DNA from: Paenibacillus kobensis NBRC 15729
GTDB lineage: Bacteria > Bacillota > Bacilli > Paenibacillales > Paenibacillaceae
DNA: 64,000 bases
Direction: 5' to 3'
Assembly (NCBI RefSeq): GCF_004000825.1
Contig: NZ_BILZ01000010.1
Span: 55,830 to 119,829 of the forward strand
Of this stretch, positions 60,921-64,000 are shown piece by piece (the stretch's first letter is position 1; every line of letters begins with the position of its first letter). A program made the translations under genes and the position numbers. The notes beneath the pieces are model-generated. The model saw nothing but the letters and a program-made list of their open reading frames with translations. It was not told where the DNA came from and ran no database searches.

Positions 60921-61901
60921 TTAAAAAATTCGTTCCAAAACAGGAATATCATTTTTGATTTTAAACTCTAAATCCTTTAATGTTTTTTGTTGTTTAAAGG
61001 TTAATTCACTTAAATTCCATCTAGTATTGAAAAACAAGTGCAATACGACCTCACGCATTTTTAGAAGAGATGGAATATGTTTTAGAGTATCATCTGTTAT
61101 TGAAACTTCCTTTGAATAGCCGTTTAAAAAATAATGAATAAATTTCTTTGCAAATTCAGTTCTTTCGATGTTATTAAGCGTGGATTCCCATACTGAATAA
61201 AATAAGGGCATTGCAATGTCATTCCCAAACCAATTATAGGAGCATTCATCAAAATCGAATAATTGCAATTCCTTACCTACGACATGAAAGTTACCCATAT
61301 GAATGTCATTATGTACAAGACCATATAAATCATGCTCTTCTTTTTTGTCAGGTTTTAGTGCTTCCGATAAATATATAAACTTTTGAAGTGAAAAAGTTTG
61401 AGTATCCTCTAGTTTCTTTGATATCGTATGTATGAACTCTTGATCTTTATCGTATTGATGTGGGCGTCGAGCAGCAACTTGTTTTGATTTGTATTTTTTT
61501 GTTAACGAATGAATTCGCCCCACCGTACTTCCCCATCGGCCAAAGAACTCTTCATTCCACTCACTTTCATGGTTAATATTAATCTTTTTACCTTTTGCCA
61601 TTTCAAAAGCTACAACATAATATCGATCATTATTTGTTTCAACCATCTCACAATCAACCTGTCGTATTGATTGAATTGACTTACAAACGGATAATCCATT
61701 GTCTGCTAGGTGATTTATCCAATCCAATTCTGCAAGAATTAAAGTATCTGAACGGTGAGAATCATGTGAGAAACGAAGAACGTAGTTTTTGTTATCTTTA
61801 GCGTATGAATAGACTAAATTCTGAAAGCCACCAATAAAGTTACATTCTTCTTTAGCTATGCCGTAAAGTTTAGATGCTTCTATAATTAAAGTCTTATCCA
61901 T
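60921..61901 (-). CDS. Phosphotransferase of the aminoglycoside/choline kinase fold
   Basis: A 326-residue kinase-like protein: LVHNDIHMGNFHV (catalytic HxDxxxxN) and LFDFDECSYNWFGND (metal-binding D). The fold covers aminoglycoside phosphotransferases, homoserine kinases and RdoA-like kinases; the substrate cannot be read. The DNA is AT-rich, unlike the cyanophycinase next to it, which suggests acquisition. A conserved 3' flank (60878-60893) matches that of the GrpB gene. Confidence 0.85.
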   Translation of the reverse strand: MDKTLIIEASKLYGIAKEECNFIGGFQNLVYSYAKDNKNYVLRFSHDSHRSDTLILAELDWINHLADNGLSVCKSIQSIRQVDCEMVETNNDRYYVVAFEMAKGKKININHESEWNEEFFGRWGSTVGRIHSLTKKYKSKQVAARRPHQYDKDQEFIHTISKKLEDTQTFSLQKFIYLSEALKPDKKEEHDLYGLVHNDIHMGNFHVVGKELQLFDFDECSYNWFGNDIAMPLFYSVWESTLNNIERTEFAKKFIHYFLNGYSKEVSITDDTLKHIPSLLKMREVVLHLFFNTRWNLSELTFKQQKTLKDLEFKIKNDIPVLERIF

Positions 61902-62035
61902 TATATATTTTCTCCTCGTTCACTATAATGCAAGCTTCAACAAAACTTTACCTTCCTTTTCATAAGCAGACTAAGCGATATCCGTAAATTATTCGCGCAA
62001 TGATCGAGTTATCCTGCCCTTTTCTTCAATAGAAA

Positions 62036-62065
62036 CGGCAGCCGGTCAATCGATCGGCTGCCGTA
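62036..62065 (-). terminator. Terminator of the GrpB gene
   Basis: On the minus strand ACGGCAGCCGATCG pairs with CGGTCAATC... as ACGGCAGCCGATCG-ATTGA-CCGGCTGCCGT, followed by TTTC. A related hairpin (GGCAG...CTGCC with GACCGG and CGATC) occurs at 62698-62731. Confidence 0.75.
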
Positions 62066-62087
62066 TATAGTGATTGAACTAAAGTTC

Positions 62088-62103
62088 CCCGATAGCGTAA
62101 CAA
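62088..62103 (-). repeat. Cassette-like 3' flank, copy 2
   Basis: The minus strand reads TTGTTACGCTATCGGG immediately after the GrpB stop codon; one mismatch to copy 1. Confidence 0.6.
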
Positions 62104-62105
62104 AC

Positions 62106-62603
62106 TTATAATGATCTGAATTCCGGTGTTTCCATTAACCATTCAAAAAATTCATTCTTTGCTTCTCTGTAAACTTCCATGCCTTTACCTTCATAAGAAC
62201 GCTTCAACTCATCGTATTTAATTCGATACTCTTCATTTATCAATAAAACGTCTCGAAATTTATAAAAAAAGTCAAAATCAGAGCCTTTAACAGTTAACTG
62301 AATTCCCAACGGTGGATCTGTGGAATCATCCTTAAAAGCACGGAAAGTACCTGTCTGTATGCTACCCTCATTATCTAAATAAAGAGTTGAAAGTGCCCGA
62401 ACAGCTATCATGAAATTTTCTTGCATCACACGGACTTGAATATCGAGGTCACCTTTGGTTAAGGTTCCTGGTATTGCTGTACTGCCTACGTGTTGAATAT
62501 CTGCTTCTGAAACAACTTGTTTGATTCTTGCTCTTTGCTCAACAAATAACTTCTGTGCTTTGTCATAGAGCATACTGTGATCATAAAAATTAACGATCTC
62601 CAC
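62106..62603 (-). CDS. GrpB-family protein
   Basis: A 165-residue protein of the GrpB group (nucleotidyltransferase-like fold): HVGSTAIPGTLTKGDLDIQVRV is the family signature. Biochemical function is not established. The DNA is AT-rich, and the gene has the same 3' flank as its neighbour. Confidence 0.9.
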   Translation of the reverse strand: MEIVNFYDHSMLYDKAQKLFVEQRARIKQVVSEADIQHVGSTAIPGTLTKGDLDIQVRVMQENFMIAVRALSTLYLDNEGSIQTGTFRAFKDDSTDPPLGIQLTVKGSDFDFFYKFRDVLLINEEYRIKYDELKRSYEGKGMEVYREAKNEFFEWLMETPEFRSL

Positions 62604-62894
62604 GTAACCCCTCGCTTTTGATTACTACTCAATTGGTTTTTACCTATAACCATATTTTACCATACATTGGAATTAAACTATCCTTTAGTTGAACAAAGGC
62701 AGTCGATCATTACTGACCGGCTGCCTTCGTGTCTTTGTTACGACCGTAAACCTGCGCAATACCTGTTCTTTTTCTTAAGCCCCACCTAATAAGCTCGCTT
62801 AGATTAGGTGCATAAGCCATTGATTTACACCCGAGAGGACAAGAGCTTAACAATAAAGCATCTGATCGACAAACGACCTTGTCATTCTATCAAG

Positions 62895-63914
62895 TTAAGA
62901 CCTTCCATCCCAAGCCACCCAAGTCGCACCTTCAATTGGTTGATAACGAGGGGTGTTTCCCATGTAGACAGAACCAAGCTTATCGGTGAAAGTGTTTTCA
63001 TCGCTTACCTCCGAATCTACATTGAAAGAATAAAAAGACAAACCAGGAGTATCGTAGTCATACCTCAATTGAAGAAAACGCCATTGAAATTTATATAATT
63101 TATAATCGACTCCATAAAAATATGGTTTATCAAAAGTTCCGATCCCTATTAAATCCTCGGTCATAAATGAAGATGAATTGAAATCAATCTGAACTACTTG
63201 ATTTTCATAATATTTTACTTGTATAAACCTTTTTCTGTCCGTTGAAGAGTATATCCAGCCAATCTCATCCTCTCTGGATGGCTTACCTAATATCCGGTTT
63301 ACATCTTCTTTTGTCATTCCAATTTTGACTTTACCCACCGAAATACCTGGTACAATCAAGTTATCTTTATTAGCCTGTCCCTTTGAGTCAATATACTTTT
63401 TGTATCGTCCACCTAATTCCGTGTGATTCCCAAAATAATCTTTCACACCTATAGCAGTTATTTCCAACAAATCATTATCTCGTTTAAAACTGAGCTTTAA
63501 CGGACTAGCATTAAAATCAGCAGATTCCAGGCCCGCAATGGATTTTACAGCAAATACCCCGCTGTATTCATACGGCTTTAGGCGGTCATCCTTCATTCTT
63601 GGTTCAAACAGTTGAAAATAAAGATGCCCAGGCTGATTCTTCTCAGGTGATAAGTATAACAAGGAGTCACCTTCATCTGAATGAAGAACCCATTTGCCTA
63701 CCCAATCATCGAGACTCATAACATAGTCGGAGGGAGTCGAGGGTGAAGTGGTTTCCTCCACATCATCAGAAGTAGAGGCGATTTGAGATGGTTGTGATAT
63801 AGACTGATCTTTGCCTTTAGATTTAGTATTTAGGGAATCAACTTGAGTTTGATTTTGGCAAGCGGTTATTAAAAAAAACATCGTTAGTAGGAGGACTGTG
63901 CTCCATATTCGCAT
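62895..63914 (-). CDS. Lipoprotein of unknown function
   Basis: A 339-residue lipoprotein (lipobox LITAC, Cys19), a Ser/Thr-rich linker to about residue 65, then a domain beginning LDDWVGKWVLHSDE and a C-terminal part with VKIGMTKEDVNRILGKP, a SmpA/OmlA-like outer-wall motif. No wider assignment. AT-rich. AAGAAGGAGCAAACCAC precedes the ATG. The 62604-62894 gap holds only the hairpin at 62698-62731. Confidence 0.82.
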   Translation of the reverse strand: MRIWSTVLLLTMFFLITACQNQTQVDSLNTKSKGKDQSISQPSQIASTSDDVEETTSPSTPSDYVMSLDDWVGKWVLHSDEGDSLLYLSPEKNQPGHLYFQLFEPRMKDDRLKPYEYSGVFAVKSIAGLESADFNASPLKLSFKRDNDLLEITAIGVKDYFGNHTELGGRYKKYIDSKGQANKDNLIVPGISVGKVKIGMTKEDVNRILGKPSREDEIGWIYSSTDRKRFIQVKYYENQVVQIDFNSSSFMTEDLIGIGTFDKPYFYGVDYKLYKFQWRFLQLRYDYDTPGLSFYSFNVDSEVSDENTFTDKLGSVYMGNTPRYQPIEGATWVAWDGRS

Positions 63915-64000
63915 GTGGTTTGCTCCTTCTTAAGTCCTACTATCTATTTTCGTTATGTACTTATATATTTCCTTTTTTTGTTTAACTGTATCGTAACCTG

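Overview
The window looks like chromosomal DNA of a Paenibacillaceae bacterium (Paenibacillus or a close relative). The grounds are S-layer-homology (SLH) anchored chitinase and cellulase, strong AGGAGG ribosome binding sites with frequent TTG starts, T-box leaders, a PerR box, and clustered short intergenic repeats. This is inferred from gene content; no database was searched. About 58 protein genes are supported, most on the minus strand.

Layout. 1-2320: acetolactate synthase large subunit (cut by the window edge) behind two tandem T-box leaders. 2434-6084: SLH-anchored GH18 chitinase. 6667-7320: a nuclease-like/winged-helix protein. 7347-7531: repeat family A. 7770-11431: cysJI sulfite reductase. 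11661-16382: cell-wall hydrolase, drug-type ABC exporter, secreted protein, repeat family B, DinB protein. 16617-21450: a sulfide/persulfide cluster (CstR-type repressor, DsrE, TusA, TusA-rhodanese, rhodanese-dioxygenase, two rhodaneses, TauE exporter) with four near-identical operators. 21597-23770: ahpCF, with ahpC frameshifted. 23938-34102: an accessory stretch of exporters, regulators, VOC proteins and small hypotheticals, partly AT-rich. 34449-37801: SLH-anchored GH9 cellulase with a cre-like site. 37982-44502: a four-gene, translationally coupled operon (degenerate GGDEF/receiver protein, HEAT-like membrane protein, processive GT2, membrane-anchored TIM-barrel protein) that looks like a regulated polysaccharide synthesis system. 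44781-46482: GntR regulator and divergent HPP protein. 46599-57707: a ten-gene operon combining an SsuABC-type transporter, a flavoprotein/ferredoxin pair, two HpaB-family proteins and two copper-handling proteins, behind a leader with two tandem terminators; a LysR regulator is divergent. 58756-63914: LLM oxidoreductase, cyanophycinase, and an AT-rich tail with a phosphotransferase, GrpB and a lipoprotein.

How it fits together. Sulfur is the main theme: sulfite reduction (cysJI), persulfide and sulfite detoxification (cst/yrk-like cluster), peroxide defence next to it (ahpCF), and a probable organosulfur uptake and oxidation operon that would release sulfite for the first two. The second theme is polysaccharide: secreted chitinase and cellulase, and the GT2 operon. 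The least described parts are the ten-gene operon with its leader and the GT2 operon with its receptor-like first gene.
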